From positions 682,001-746,000 of the forward strand of contig CAVONV010000023.1 of assembly GCA_963697355.1 (NCBI GenBank): a stretch of 64,000 nt of DNA. Reading direction: 5' to 3'. Below, piece by piece: positions 56,043-63,929 of this stretch (position 1 is the first letter of the stretch; every line of letters begins with the position of its first letter). Below the pieces are notes generated by a model, which ran no database searches, was not told the origin of the DNA, and saw only the letters and a program-made list of their open reading frames with translations. The stretch is from CAVONV01 sp963697355 (GTDB taxonomy: Bacteria > Acidobacteriota > Vicinamibacteria > Marinacidobacterales > DATDRI01). Both the position numbers and the translations under genes were made by a program.

Positions 56043-57215
56043 TCAGACGTAGCTAAGCGCCAGTTGTTGCTGCTGATTCATCGAGGTGGACAGCTCTTTG
56101 TAGCTTTGTTTCTGGGGGGATTCCGCCGTCAGAATTCGACGAAGGCCTTTGGCGATGGGATTGGTATTCACCACTTCGAATCGGAAGCGTGTAAGGCGAG
56201 AAAAGTATCGTGCCAGCGCGGAAGTATCGAAGTATATCTCACCACAGAGGATAATCCGATCCGAGAAGAGATCGCTTGCGATTTCGCCGCGTCCGGAGCC
56301 ACGAAGCGTCGAGAAGCAACCGTAAACCACCTTCTCGAGCGAGAAGAGCAAGTTTTGAAGTTGGATGTCGATGGAACGACAAATGACCGGGTCCTCCGTC
56401 ACGTATTCTATGAGCCCTCTTTCATTGAAGCTTCTCAGGTTCGTAGGGGCCGAGACTTCGGGCAAGACCTCCGCCGAGAACTCGAGGTCGGTAGCAAGCC
56501 CCTCTTCGATGACCTCGGTTTCTTTTTTGGCGACGGGTTTGCGTGTCCCGTCGGTCGATTGTCTTTCGAAAAAGGTTCTAGAGAGAGTGCGCACGACTTT
56601 GGCGAAAGTGTTGAAGCCGAAACCGGCGCCCAATCTGAATTGGAGGTTCTCCTGCACCTCTCGAATGAGTCGATCCCAACTACCTTCGTGCACCACGAGG
56701 CCCGTTAAAGCCCCATCGATGAACACACCGGACGAGACCCTGCTCGTGCCGAAATGAACGACCATGCGGGCGCGGTGCGAGTCCTCCTCCGAATGAAGAA
56801 TGGGCAGTCCCGCGCCGAGTGCAGCAGCTAGAATTTCGGGTACCAAGACGGCATCCCTGGGCCTCAGGCTGGCGTCAAAACAATTGCGAAGGTCCATTTG
56901 CATCTGCAGACTCGAGGCGGTTGGGATGCATGCCCAAACGCGACGCCTTTGAAGTACCGATCCTCGAGGAACGATGCGTTCCAGATACCCACCAAGCACC
57001 GTCGGGTCATCGAGTCGCCCCGGAAACACACAAACGATGTCGTTTGACTTGCCGACGAGCCTGTAAGCTCGGTGCCCGACCGCACGGATCTGAGAGTCGA
57101 CGACTTGAGCCAGTGCCGGTGTTCTTTGCTCGTCGACTTCTCCTCGCCGTCTCGCGGTGAGCACCACGCAGTCACGAGAAGACAACACAAGACCTAACTC
57201 ATTTATGCGAAACAT
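56043..57215 (-). CDS. Divergent MreB/actin-like protein
   Basis: From MFRINELGLVLSSRDCVVLT the 390-residue protein follows MreB order. It shows 'VWACIPTASSLQMQMDLRNC' (MreB: VPSGxTxVERRAV), LVPEILAAALGAGLPILHSE (MreB: EEPMAAAIGAGLPV) and MVVHFGTSRVSSGVFIDGAL (the phosphate-2 region, normally DIGGGTTEVAV). It then shows LIREVQENLQFRLGAGFGFN. Phosphate-binding glycines are partly lost ('HFGTSRVS' in place of 'DIGGGTT'), so nucleotide hydrolysis is doubtful. It ends with a Ser/Gln-rich tail (STSMNQQQQLALSYV). No mreC/mreD follows. Probably an actin-fold scaffold; pilus-type (PilM-like) function is an alternative, given the PilB neighbour. Confidence 0.6.
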   Translation of the reverse strand: MFRINELGLVLSSRDCVVLTARRRGEVDEQRTPALAQVVDSQIRAVGHRAYRLVGKSNDIVCVFPGRLDDPTVLGGYLERIVPRGSVLQRRRVWACIPTASSLQMQMDLRNCFDASLRPRDAVLVPEILAAALGAGLPILHSEEDSHRARMVVHFGTSRVSSGVFIDGALTGLVVHEGSWDRLIREVQENLQFRLGAGFGFNTFAKVVRTLSRTFFERQSTDGTRKPVAKKETEVIEEGLATDLEFSAEVLPEVSAPTNLRSFNERGLIEYVTEDPVICRSIDIQLQNLLFSLEKVVYGCFSTLRGSGRGEIASDLFSDRIILCGEIYFDTSALARYFSRLTRFRFEVVNTNPIAKGLRRILTAESPQKQSYKELSTSMNQQQQLALSYV

Positions 57216-57319
57216 AGCTTTTGGAGGCTTGGAAAGAAATTTGATATCACAGTCAACAGATAAAAGCAAGAAAGGCCCGCTTCAATAGCCTGATGACGAG
57301 TGAAGGAGATCCTGCTTTT

Positions 57320-57328
57320 TGCTATACT
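57320..57328 (+). promoter_or_regulatory. Extended -10 element before pyrK
   Basis: TGCTATACT at 57320-57328 lies only 10 bases before the ATG at 57339. The transcript may start at or within a few bases of the ATG (leaderless or near-leaderless). Confidence 0.4.
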
Positions 57329-57338
57329 GCCGCTCGAA

Positions 57339-58148
57339 ATGAAGCGGGATGAGAGAGCCGTTCTTGTCGAACGACAGGTTCTTTCACCAGACGCTTTTCT
57401 TCTTTCCTTCGAGTCGCCGACGCTTCCCACAGAGTTTGCTCCCGGGCAGTTCACCATGGTGAGGGTGGCGACTCACGGCCCTTTGCTCCGGCGGCCTTTG
57501 TCTTTTTGTGGGAGCGATCCCGAGGCGGGTCGCTTCAGCTTGTTGGTCAAAGTCGTTGGAGAGGGAACACGGGCCCTCGGCGAACTGCCCCTAGGCGGAG
57601 GCGTCGACTGCTTGGGCCCCCTCGGGACGTCTTTTGTCCCGCCGTCCGAGCCTGCTCGAGCTGTTGTTGTTGCCGGTGGCGTGGGGATCGCTCCGTTCTT
57701 TGGCTTTTGTCAGGCGCTGGCGCGCAGGGACCATCGTGCCGTCGTCCTACTCGGCGGGAGGAGCGAGCAGGACCTCTACCTCAAAGACGATTTTGCTCGA
57801 CTGGGGATGGAGGTTCGTTGCACAACCGAAGACGGGAGCTATGGGCGGCGCGGCTTGGTGACGGATCTTCTTGTTGAGGTGATTTCGAACGAGGGGCCCT
57901 ATCAGCTCTATTCTTGCGGACCATCAGGTATGATCAAGAAGGCTGCTTTTCTGGCTATGGAACGCTCCATCCCTCATCAGGTCTCCATCGAACGCCGCAT
58001 GGGTTGCGGCATGGGCTGCTGCTGGGGTTGTGTCGTCTTTAGCGGGAAACCTGATGAGAGTGAAGGAGAGTATCGCCGAACCTGCACTGAAGGCCCCGTC
58101 TTCGATGCCCGGGAGATTCGCTGGGAGCGAGATCCGCATCCACTTTGA
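57339..58148 (+). CDS. pyrK: Dihydroorotate dehydrogenase electron-transfer subunit
   Basis: Starts MKRDERAVLVERQVLSPDAF; an extension to a GTG at 57300 is possible. The FAD domain has LLRRPLSFCGSDPEAGRF (the RPxS motif) and GEGTRALGELPLGG. The NAD domain has VVVAGGVGIAPFFGFCQALA and YSCGPSGMIKKAA. The 2Fe-2S cluster ligands lie in MGCGMGCCWGCVVFSG plus a later Cys in YRRTCTEGPVF. It passes electrons from PyrD to NAD in pyrimidine synthesis. It is four bases from pyrD, with pyrF next: a pyrK-pyrD-pyrF operon. Confidence 0.93.
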   Translation: MKRDERAVLVERQVLSPDAFLLSFESPTLPTEFAPGQFTMVRVATHGPLLRRPLSFCGSDPEAGRFSLLVKVVGEGTRALGELPLGGGVDCLGPLGTSFVPPSEPARAVVVAGGVGIAPFFGFCQALARRDHRAVVLLGGRSEQDLYLKDDFARLGMEVRCTTEDGSYGRRGLVTDLLVEVISNEGPYQLYSCGPSGMIKKAAFLAMERSIPHQVSIERRMGCGMGCCWGCVVFSGKPDESEGEYRRTCTEGPVFDAREIRWERDPHPL

Positions 58149-58151
58149 TGG

Positions 58152-59081
58152 TTGAAGATGGACGTTGACTTATCCGTAGAGATTGCTGGAATCAAGTTGG
58201 TGAGTCCCTTGATTGCAGCGAGCGGAACCTTTGGATATGGGACCGAGTACTCCGAAGTCGCGGAGTATCCGGCCATTGGTGCGGTCATCGTCAAGGGTCT
58301 GTATATGAGCCCGCGAGACGGCTGTCCTCCTCCACGGATATGGGAGACACCTTCGGGAATGCTCAATGCCATCGGTCTCCAGGGCATTGGAGTCCATCGG
58401 TTCATCGAAGAAAAGATGCCGGAGTTGTGTGGTCTCGAGCCGAAGATTCTGGTCAACATTTGCGGTAGCACCTTAGAAGAGTACGGCGAGCTTGCACGAA
58501 CGCTCGATCAAGTCGACGGCGTAGCCGGCCTCGAGATCAACATCTCCTGTCCCAACGTTCAGAAAGGCGGGATCATCTTCGGTTGCGATCCTCATTTAGC
58601 CTCTCGGGTGACAGAAGTCGTTCGGAAGGGTACCTGCCTTCCCGTGATTCCCAAATTGAGCCCGAACGTCGCCGACATCGCGTCGATTGCCAAAAGCGTC
58701 GAATCGGCAGGTGCCGATGCGGTCTCGCTCATCAATACGATTCCCGCCATGGCCATCGACGTAGAAACGAGGAAGCCGAGATTGGCTAATGTGATGGGTG
58801 GCCTATCGGGCCCGGCCATTCGTCCCATCGCCGTTCGCATGGTCTATCAGACCGCGGGTGCGGTTCGAATTCCCATTATTGGTGTCGGAGGGATCGCCTC
58901 CGCTGAGGATGCCCTCGAGTTCATCCTTGCTGGTGCGACCGCGGTTCAAATCGGGACGATGAGCTTCGTCGATCCTTCCGTCTGGTCCAAGACCCTTCGA
59001 GGGCTCGAGGATTACTGCCGAAGACACGAGGTCAAGTCGATTCGTGAGCTTTCAGGGTCATTGAACATCGAACGCGTTTGA
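58152..59081 (+). CDS. pyrD: Dihydroorotate dehydrogenase, class 1B catalytic subunit
   Basis: 309 residues from a TTG at 58152 (ATG at 58158 is equally possible). FMN-barrel motifs: SPLIAASGTFGYGTEYSEVA, GAVIVKGLYMSPRDG, NAIGLQGIGVHRFIEEKMPE, EINISCPNVQKGGIIFG (Cys as catalytic base), PVIPKLSPNVADI, LINTIPAMAIDVETRKPRLA, NVMGGLSGPAIRPIAVRMVY and GVGGIASAEDALEFILAGAT. It oxidises dihydroorotate to orotate and uses PyrK for electrons, which the adjacent gene supplies. Confidence 0.95.
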   Translation: MKMDVDLSVEIAGIKLVSPLIAASGTFGYGTEYSEVAEYPAIGAVIVKGLYMSPRDGCPPPRIWETPSGMLNAIGLQGIGVHRFIEEKMPELCGLEPKILVNICGSTLEEYGELARTLDQVDGVAGLEINISCPNVQKGGIIFGCDPHLASRVTEVVRKGTCLPVIPKLSPNVADIASIAKSVESAGADAVSLINTIPAMAIDVETRKPRLANVMGGLSGPAIRPIAVRMVYQTAGAVRIPIIGVGGIASAEDALEFILAGATAVQIGTMSFVDPSVWSKTLRGLEDYCRRHEVKSIRELSGSLNIERV

Positions 59082-59132
59082 AAAGCCGCCCATCGCTGAG
59101 ACCGTGACTCGACAGAGGAGCCGAACGTTGCC

Positions 59133-59858
59133 ATGACCAAGCGCCCTACCCTTATCGTTGCACTCGATTTTTCGGGCCAAGAGCAAGCCTTGGCACTTTG
59201 TGAGTCTCTTGACGGACTCGTCGACTACTACAAGGTCGGAAGCGAGCTCTTCACGGCGGCCGGCCCCGGTATCATTGACGAAATTAGTCGGTCGGGCTCA
59301 CGGGTTTTTCTCGATCTCAAATTTCATGACATACCCAACACCGTGAGACAGGCTGTTCGAGCGGCGCACCGCTGGGGAGTGAAGCTAGTCGATGTCCACG
59401 TTTCAGGCGGCCCGGAGATGATGAAAGCGGCCGCGGAAGGTGTCCGCGAGTCGGTGCCGGGAGATCGGCCGTTGGTGTTTGGCGTAACCGTCTTGACCCA
59501 CCTCGGTGATGATGACTTGCGTTCGCTGGGGTTGGTGACAACGAGTCGGGAACAGGTGGTGCGCTTGGCCCGCTTGGCCCGTGAATGTGGTCTCGATGGC
59601 GTCGTGGCTTCGGCTCACGAGGTAGAGGCCGTCCGGGAAGCGACCGAGAACCAACTCGAGGTGCTGGTCCCGGGAGTGCGACCTCGATGGGCCAGCGCCT
59701 CTCATGATCAGAAACGAGTCGCCACGCCGGCCGAAGTCGTTCACGCCGGGGCGAGCTACGTCGTCGTGGGTCGAGCCATCACTTCCCAGGCAAATCCCCG
59801 CGCCGCCGCCCAGCGTATCCTCGAAGAGATGGACTCGGCCGCAGCCTCCAGCCCCTAA
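59133..59858 (+). CDS. pyrF: Orotidine-5'-phosphate decarboxylase
   Basis: 241 residues with LIVALDFSGQEQALALCESL, YYKVGSELFTAAGPGII, FLDLKFHDIPNTVRQAVRAA (the Asp-Lys-Asp catalytic array), VDVHVSGGPEMMKAA, GVTVLTHL, VLVPGVRPRWASASHDQKRV (phosphate loop) and SYVVVGRAITSQANPRAAAQ. Forms UMP from OMP. Last gene of the pyrimidine operon, with 51 bases after pyrD and a terminator 20 bases beyond the stop. Confidence 0.95.
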   Translation: MTKRPTLIVALDFSGQEQALALCESLDGLVDYYKVGSELFTAAGPGIIDEISRSGSRVFLDLKFHDIPNTVRQAVRAAHRWGVKLVDVHVSGGPEMMKAAAEGVRESVPGDRPLVFGVTVLTHLGDDDLRSLGLVTTSREQVVRLARLARECGLDGVVASAHEVEAVREATENQLEVLVPGVRPRWASASHDQKRVATPAEVVHAGASYVVVGRAITSQANPRAAAQRILEEMDSAAASSP

Positions 59859-59878
59859 CCTTCGTTGGACAAAAGAAG

Positions 59879-59906
59879 GGTCCCGGAGAACGGACTCTCC
59901 GGGACC
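59879..59906. terminator. Bidirectional terminator between pyrF and pal
   Basis: An 11-bp stem (GGTCCCGGAGA at 59879-59889, TCTCCGGGACC at 59896-59906) with a 6-base loop between convergent genes. Confidence 0.8.
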
Positions 59907-59918
59907 TCTCAAACAAGC

Positions 59919-60482
59919 TTACTTGGAGACGATCTTGAGATGTCCCCGACGGTTTTTTTGCCAGCAATCCTCGGTGGAATCGGTGCACTGAGGACGCTCT
60001 TCGCCATAGCTGAGGATCTTGAGCCGTTCGGTTGGGACACCCAGTGAGGCTAGATAGTCGATAGCAGCACGAGCCCTACGCTCACCTAGAGCTAGGTTGT
60101 ACTGTTCAGTGCCTCGCTCATCACAGTGTCCTTCGATTTCAATAACCGCCGTGTTGTAGGCTTTCTTTAGCCAATCCGCATTCTGCGAGAGGGTGCTCCT
60201 CGCGTCATCACGGAGTTCTGACTTGTCGAAGTCGAAGTAGATGTCCGCAAGGTTCACTTGGAGATCGGCGATAGCGGCCGAGCGGAACAGTTCGGCTTCG
60301 GTCGGTGGTGGTGGTGGTGGTGGTGGTGGTGGTGGCGGTGGCGGCGGTGGCGGCGGTGGCGGCTCTTCCGGTGGTGGTGGTGGTGGCGGCGGCGGCGCTT
60401 TCTTTCCGCAGCCAACCAGCCCCATCGTGAGCACCGCGGCCATTACCAACACCAAGAGGGAGGCTATCCATCGTTTCTTCAC
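59919..60482 (-). CDS. pal: Peptidoglycan-associated (Pal/OmpA-like) lipoprotein with long polyproline runs
   Basis: A GTG start at 60482 follows a near-perfect ribosome site (ggaggtgag). The lipoprotein signal (LTMGLVGCGKKA) precedes a run of about nine Pro, two Glu and about twenty Pro (residues 30-60). Then the OmpA domain: ADIYFDFDKSELRDDARSTL, VIEIEGHCDERGTEQYNLAL, GERRARAAIDYLASLGVPTE and RLKILSYGEERPQC. The Asp and Arg that hold diaminopimelate (CDERGT; ERRARA) are present. Links outer membrane to peptidoglycan. The Pro runs are coded by almost pure triplet repeats (60304-60400), prone to length change. No tolB is next to it. Confidence 0.92.
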   Translation of the reverse strand: MKKRWIASLLVLVMAAVLTMGLVGCGKKAPPPPPPPPPEEPPPPPPPPPPPPPPPPPPPPTEAELFRSAAIADLQVNLADIYFDFDKSELRDDARSTLSQNADWLKKAYNTAVIEIEGHCDERGTEQYNLALGERRARAAIDYLASLGVPTERLKILSYGEERPQCTDSTEDCWQKNRRGHLKIVSK

Positions 60483-60640
60483 GTACTCACCTCCTGCGCG
60501 TTATCATAGAACCGCATGTTAAGATATCGTGCTCTACCGCGGCATGCGACGTCGCGCGATATCTACTCCAGAACCACGAGGCAGGAACAACCTCAATCGG
60601 AGCGTTAGTCTAATAGGCAAAGCTCAAGTTTGTCAAGGAT

Positions 60641-61291
60641 ATGAAGAAGAAGAAGAGCAAGAACAAGAAGAAAGCGGAAAAGCTGCATGGGAGCTCCTCG
60701 AAGTGGCGGTTGCTCGTGTTCGTTGTTGTCGCCGGCGCCATCTCGGGCTACTTGTTGTTCAAAGGGAGTCGCGAGCCCGAATCTCAGGGTGACCGATCAC
60801 CGTCAAGGCCAGTTTCGTCGCGGCCAAAAGGCTTGACCGAGGGTGCTCCACTCCCGGAGGTTGCGCTACTTTCTCTCTCCGGAGAGCCTCTCAAATTGCG
60901 GGCTAGCGACGGCTCGGGCCCCATTCTGCTTTTTATTTTCTCGCCCACTTGCTCCATTTGCACACAGACCATTCCTACTTGGAAGGAACTCGCTGCGGAG
61001 GCAGAGTCCCGGTCCGCGGATGTTATGGGGATCTCAGTTCTTGATCCAGGGCGGACGGAACCCTACGTGGCACAACACCAGCTTCCTTGGCCGGTTTACA
61101 GCGCAGCCAATCGGGAGACGGTAATCGCTCTAGGGGTACAGCGTGTTCCCATGACGCTCGTTGTCAATTCGAGCGGCTCGGTAGCCATGGTGATTCGCGG
61201 AGCGATCGGTCAGGAGCACAAAGACGGAATCTCCACGTTCCTCCAGGGAGAAGCCGCTCTCGGAAGTGACAGTAAACTCGGGTCTCGGTAG
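60641..61291 (+). CDS. TlpA/ResA-like membrane-anchored thioredoxin
   Basis: 216 residues. A lysine-rich start (MKKKKSKNKKKAEKLHGSSS) is followed by one membrane helix (LLVFVVVAGAISGYLLFKGS) and a Ser/Arg/Pro linker. The thioredoxin fold follows: GPILLFIFSPTCSICTQTIP with the CxxC pair, VMGISVLDPGRTE and the cis-Pro in QRVPMTLVVNSSG. The orientation is Lys-rich in, thioredoxin domain outside. Probably a periplasmic disulfide reductase or heme-maturation factor. It is divergent from pal and converges on a regulator gene. The long A/G-rich Lys run could affect translation. Confidence 0.85.
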   Translation: MKKKKSKNKKKAEKLHGSSSKWRLLVFVVVAGAISGYLLFKGSREPESQGDRSPSRPVSSRPKGLTEGAPLPEVALLSLSGEPLKLRASDGSGPILLFIFSPTCSICTQTIPTWKELAAEAESRSADVMGISVLDPGRTEPYVAQHQLPWPVYSAANRETVIALGVQRVPMTLVVNSSGSVAMVIRGAIGQEHKDGISTFLQGEAALGSDSKLGSR

Positions 61292-61450
61292 GAACCCAAG
61301 GACTCAAGAACTCGAGAATTCAAGAATCCTGAAATCCACTATTTCGGACCCGGACTCTCGGAACACCGCCACCAATGGGATCCGGCGCTTCGGAATACGA
61401 GATTCTCGATTTCTTGAGTCCTTGAATTCTTGAGTTCTTTGGACTTCGAG
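61292..61450. repeat. Convergent gap with inverted ACTCAAGAA repeats
   Basis: 'aaggactcaagaactcgaga' at 61299-61318 and 'attcaagaatcctgaaatcc' are mirrored by 'ggaatacgagattctcgatt' and 'cttgagtccttgaattcttg' at about 61395-61434. The two halves can form a long imperfect hairpin between the TlpA-like and regulator genes. Confidence 0.6.
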
Positions 61451-62803
61451 CTATACCGCTACGGAGGCTCGATTCCGGTGCTTTTCGGGCAATATCTTGT
61501 AGCGCTTCATCTTCTCATGAAGAGTCGTTGGATTGAGGCGGAGTCGCTGAGCTGCCTTCTTTTGACTTCCATCCACGTGCTCGAGAGTTTGTATGATGAT
61601 GCGTTTTTCGATATCGGCGATGAGCTCTTTGAGCGAGACGCTCTTCAAGCGGGTTGGTTCCGGTATCGTCAGGGACGGAGGCGCGCAGAAGTGTTCCGGC
61701 AGCGTCGTGCCTTCAAACTTAGCTGCGGATGCGATGGAGACGGCGCGTTCAATGACCATCGACAACTCCGAGACGTTGCCTGGCCAGTCGTAAGACGTGT
61801 AACGGTCGATGGCATTGGAGGGGATACCCAACGGTTGCAGTCCGAGTCTCTCACAAACCCGTCTGAGGAAATGGTCAATGAGGATCGGAATGTCTCCTCT
61901 TCGGTCCCTCAGTGGTGGAACTTGGATCGTGAGCGGCGAGAGGATTTCGAACAAACGACGGTTGAACCGTCCCAGTCGAACCGCTTCCCGGATGGATGGA
62001 TGAGCAGAGGCCATGAACCGAAATGGAAACGAGCTGCTTGCCAGCTCTACCAAGGCTTTTTGATCGACGGCGGACAGGCCATTGACCTCGGATAAAAACA
62101 AAGTACCCGGGATGAACGTGCCGTGGCTGAATGCCGGGAAACGGCCCGGTTCCTCTGCAGCAGTCAGCTCATCGAGCAGGTTCGCCAGCTCCCCTTCGGG
62201 GAGACTCGGGATTTCGATAGGAAGGAAAGTAGACCCAGGATTCCTTCCATTGCGATGGATGAGCTCTGCGGCAAGCCGCCGGCCACTACCGTCTTCACCC
62301 AACAAGAGCACGGGCCCTGTGGATAGTGTAGCCGTAGCAATTGCGTTTCGGACCTCTTGGGACTCAGGCGTGCATCCAGCCCAGTCATTCAAACTGATGG
62401 CACTTCCAAGCTGGCGCTTCAGCGTTTGGTTCTCGTCGAGAAGCTTTCGATAGACGAGTACGGATTCCACGGCCATGTTGAGAGCGGCCCGGTCCACGGG
62501 TTTGGCAAGGAAGCTTTTGGGTCGGAACGGTCTTCCATCGAAGACGGCCATCGAAGTGTCGCGGGGCACGACAAGGACGACAGGATCGCTGGCGCCGTTC
62601 AGAACGTCGAGACCGTGCCAGGGCGGCTGTCCGACCGATTCGGCATCCACGACCACGACATGGTGAGACTCCAATTTCAGTCGGTGCAACGCTTCTTCCA
62701 GGTCGCCGACGCGATTCACTCGCCAGCCTCCCGGATGGAGATGAGCATCGAGCTCTTCTGTTGCTCTCGTTTTTCCAACAAGGAGAATGGATTCGCCCGC
62801 CAT
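61451..62803 (-). CDS. Sigma-54-activator-like regulator with degenerate receiver and ATPase
   Basis: 450 residues with the NtrC layout. The receiver-like part (residues 5-120) keeps Asp53 (HHVVVVDAESVG) and 'FLAKPVD', but the acidic pair is gone (LLVGKTRA). In the AAA+ part Walker A is GEDGSGRR (169-176), with Arg for Lys. The GAFTGA loop is missing (LLDELTAAEEPGRFPAFSHG in its place), and Walker B is GTLFLSEV (Ser for Asp). The sensor parts (PPLRDRRGDIPILIDHFLRR; YDWPGNVSELSMVIERAVSI) and a Fis-type helix-turn-helix (GSQKKAAQRLRLNPTTLHEK) are sound. So it most likely binds DNA but cannot activate sigma-54. The frame is intact, hence not simple decay. Confidence 0.85.
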   Translation of the reverse strand: MAGESILLVGKTRATEELDAHLHPGGWRVNRVGDLEEALHRLKLESHHVVVVDAESVGQPPWHGLDVLNGASDPVVLVVPRDTSMAVFDGRPFRPKSFLAKPVDRAALNMAVESVLVYRKLLDENQTLKRQLGSAISLNDWAGCTPESQEVRNAIATATLSTGPVLLLGEDGSGRRLAAELIHRNGRNPGSTFLPIEIPSLPEGELANLLDELTAAEEPGRFPAFSHGTFIPGTLFLSEVNGLSAVDQKALVELASSSFPFRFMASAHPSIREAVRLGRFNRRLFEILSPLTIQVPPLRDRRGDIPILIDHFLRRVCERLGLQPLGIPSNAIDRYTSYDWPGNVSELSMVIERAVSIASAAKFEGTTLPEHFCAPPSLTIPEPTRLKSVSLKELIADIEKRIIIQTLEHVDGSQKKAAQRLRLNPTTLHEKMKRYKILPEKHRNRASVAV

Positions 62804-63347
62804 ATCTGCTCGTTCCTTCCTAACGGTTCACCAAGGAACGTTCCCCGGAGTGAGAACGAGGCAACCGGTAGTAAAGCTCCGTGACTTGGGAGAAGATAGT
62901 CCTCCTTTTGAAGGTATACGGAACGGACATGCCCCAGGTTTCAACCCGACCGTCTTCTCTTCCCGCCTTGCACAAAGGAGCGGATGTTCTTGTCGTCATA
63001 TCTTGCGGTCACGCCTCGAAACCAGTCTTTCCTTCTTGTGGTGTCCTCTGGTGGTGCTTTTTTTCCCATGAACGGACATGATCGCGGCTACACGAACTCC
63101 CAGTGTAACGTTCGCAATTTTCATGCCAAGAGGATTCACCAGTAAGGTCTTCTATTTTCAAACCTTTGGAAATCGATGTCTTCGCGACAACGCTAGATCT
63201 TTTACAGAGTTTTTTCGGCCTTTACAGTTGCGGCATTGAGTTGCCCAAACGAGAATGCAATCGGCGCCGATTTATGGGGTCTAACCAGGTCTAACCTTCC
63301 CTTTCGACAAGTGCAGACCAGACACGAGACTTGTTGTAGGTGAGGCG
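62804..63347. other. Long gap without a recognisable gene
   Basis: 544 bases between two minus-strand genes. Short open frames here show no protein signature. I see no tRNA, hairpin-U terminator or named riboswitch. Confidence 0.4.
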
Positions 63348-63929
63348 TTACGCAATGGCAGGTGTGACGAGTTGGTTGATGAAGAATCGGTGGACACGAT
63401 CATCCGTGGACAGCTCCGGATGAAAGGTCGTCGCCATTATTCTGCCCTGGCGAATGAAGACCGGGTCTTTTTTGTGGCTAGCGAGGACATCCACTCCCTG
63501 ACCGACTTCTCGAATGACAGGCGCCCGAATGAAGACCATTTCTAACGGGGTTTCTCCCAGTGTCGGGCAGGGCGCGTAGCTCACGTGGCTTTGGAGCTGG
63601 CGACCGTAGCCGTTTCTCTTGATGGATATGTCTAGGAGAGCAAGCGAAGATTGCGCCGGCGAGGTAACGTTTCTGGCAAGAAGAACGGCACCCGCACAGG
63701 TACCATACAGTGCGCCGCCGTTACGGTAGAATTCCTTTATGGGCTCGACCAGCGACTCGTCCTCCATGAACTTGAGCATGGTGGTGCTTTCGCCTCCAGG
63801 CAAAATGAGACCGGACAAGTCTTCGAGCTCCTTGGCATATTTGACGAAACGAGAGCCGACACCCATCTTGTCCAGCATCTCATGATGCTCTTCGAAGTCA
63901 CCCTGAAGGGCTAGGATTCCGATCTTCAT
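63348..63929 (-). CDS. pdxT: Pyridoxal 5'-phosphate synthase glutaminase subunit
   Basis: 193 residues. MKIGILALQGDFEEHHEMLD, LSGLILPGGESTTMLKFMED, GGALYGTCAGAVLLARNVTS (catalytic Cys), VFIRAPVIREVGQGVDVLAS and ATTFHPELSTDDRVHRFFIN (catalytic His and Glu) match PdxT/SNO glutaminases. It supplies ammonia to PdxS for vitamin B6 synthesis. PdxS would be expected upstream, just outside the window. A spacer of ACTCAAGAA repeats precedes the ATG, with no clear ribosome site. Confidence 0.93.
   Translation of the reverse strand: MKIGILALQGDFEEHHEMLDKMGVGSRFVKYAKELEDLSGLILPGGESTTMLKFMEDESLVEPIKEFYRNGGALYGTCAGAVLLARNVTSPAQSSLALLDISIKRNGYGRQLQSHVSYAPCPTLGETPLEMVFIRAPVIREVGQGVDVLASHKKDPVFIRQGRIMATTFHPELSTDDRVHRFFINQLVTPAIA

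Noticed and set aside
60241..60522. Poly-glycine or poly-tryptophan proteins on the plus strand
   Set aside because: These are the complement of the polyproline codons of pal.
62881..63081. Small gene in the gap before the degenerate regulator
   Set aside because: No ribosome binding site and no protein-like pattern. The frame is short enough to occur by chance.
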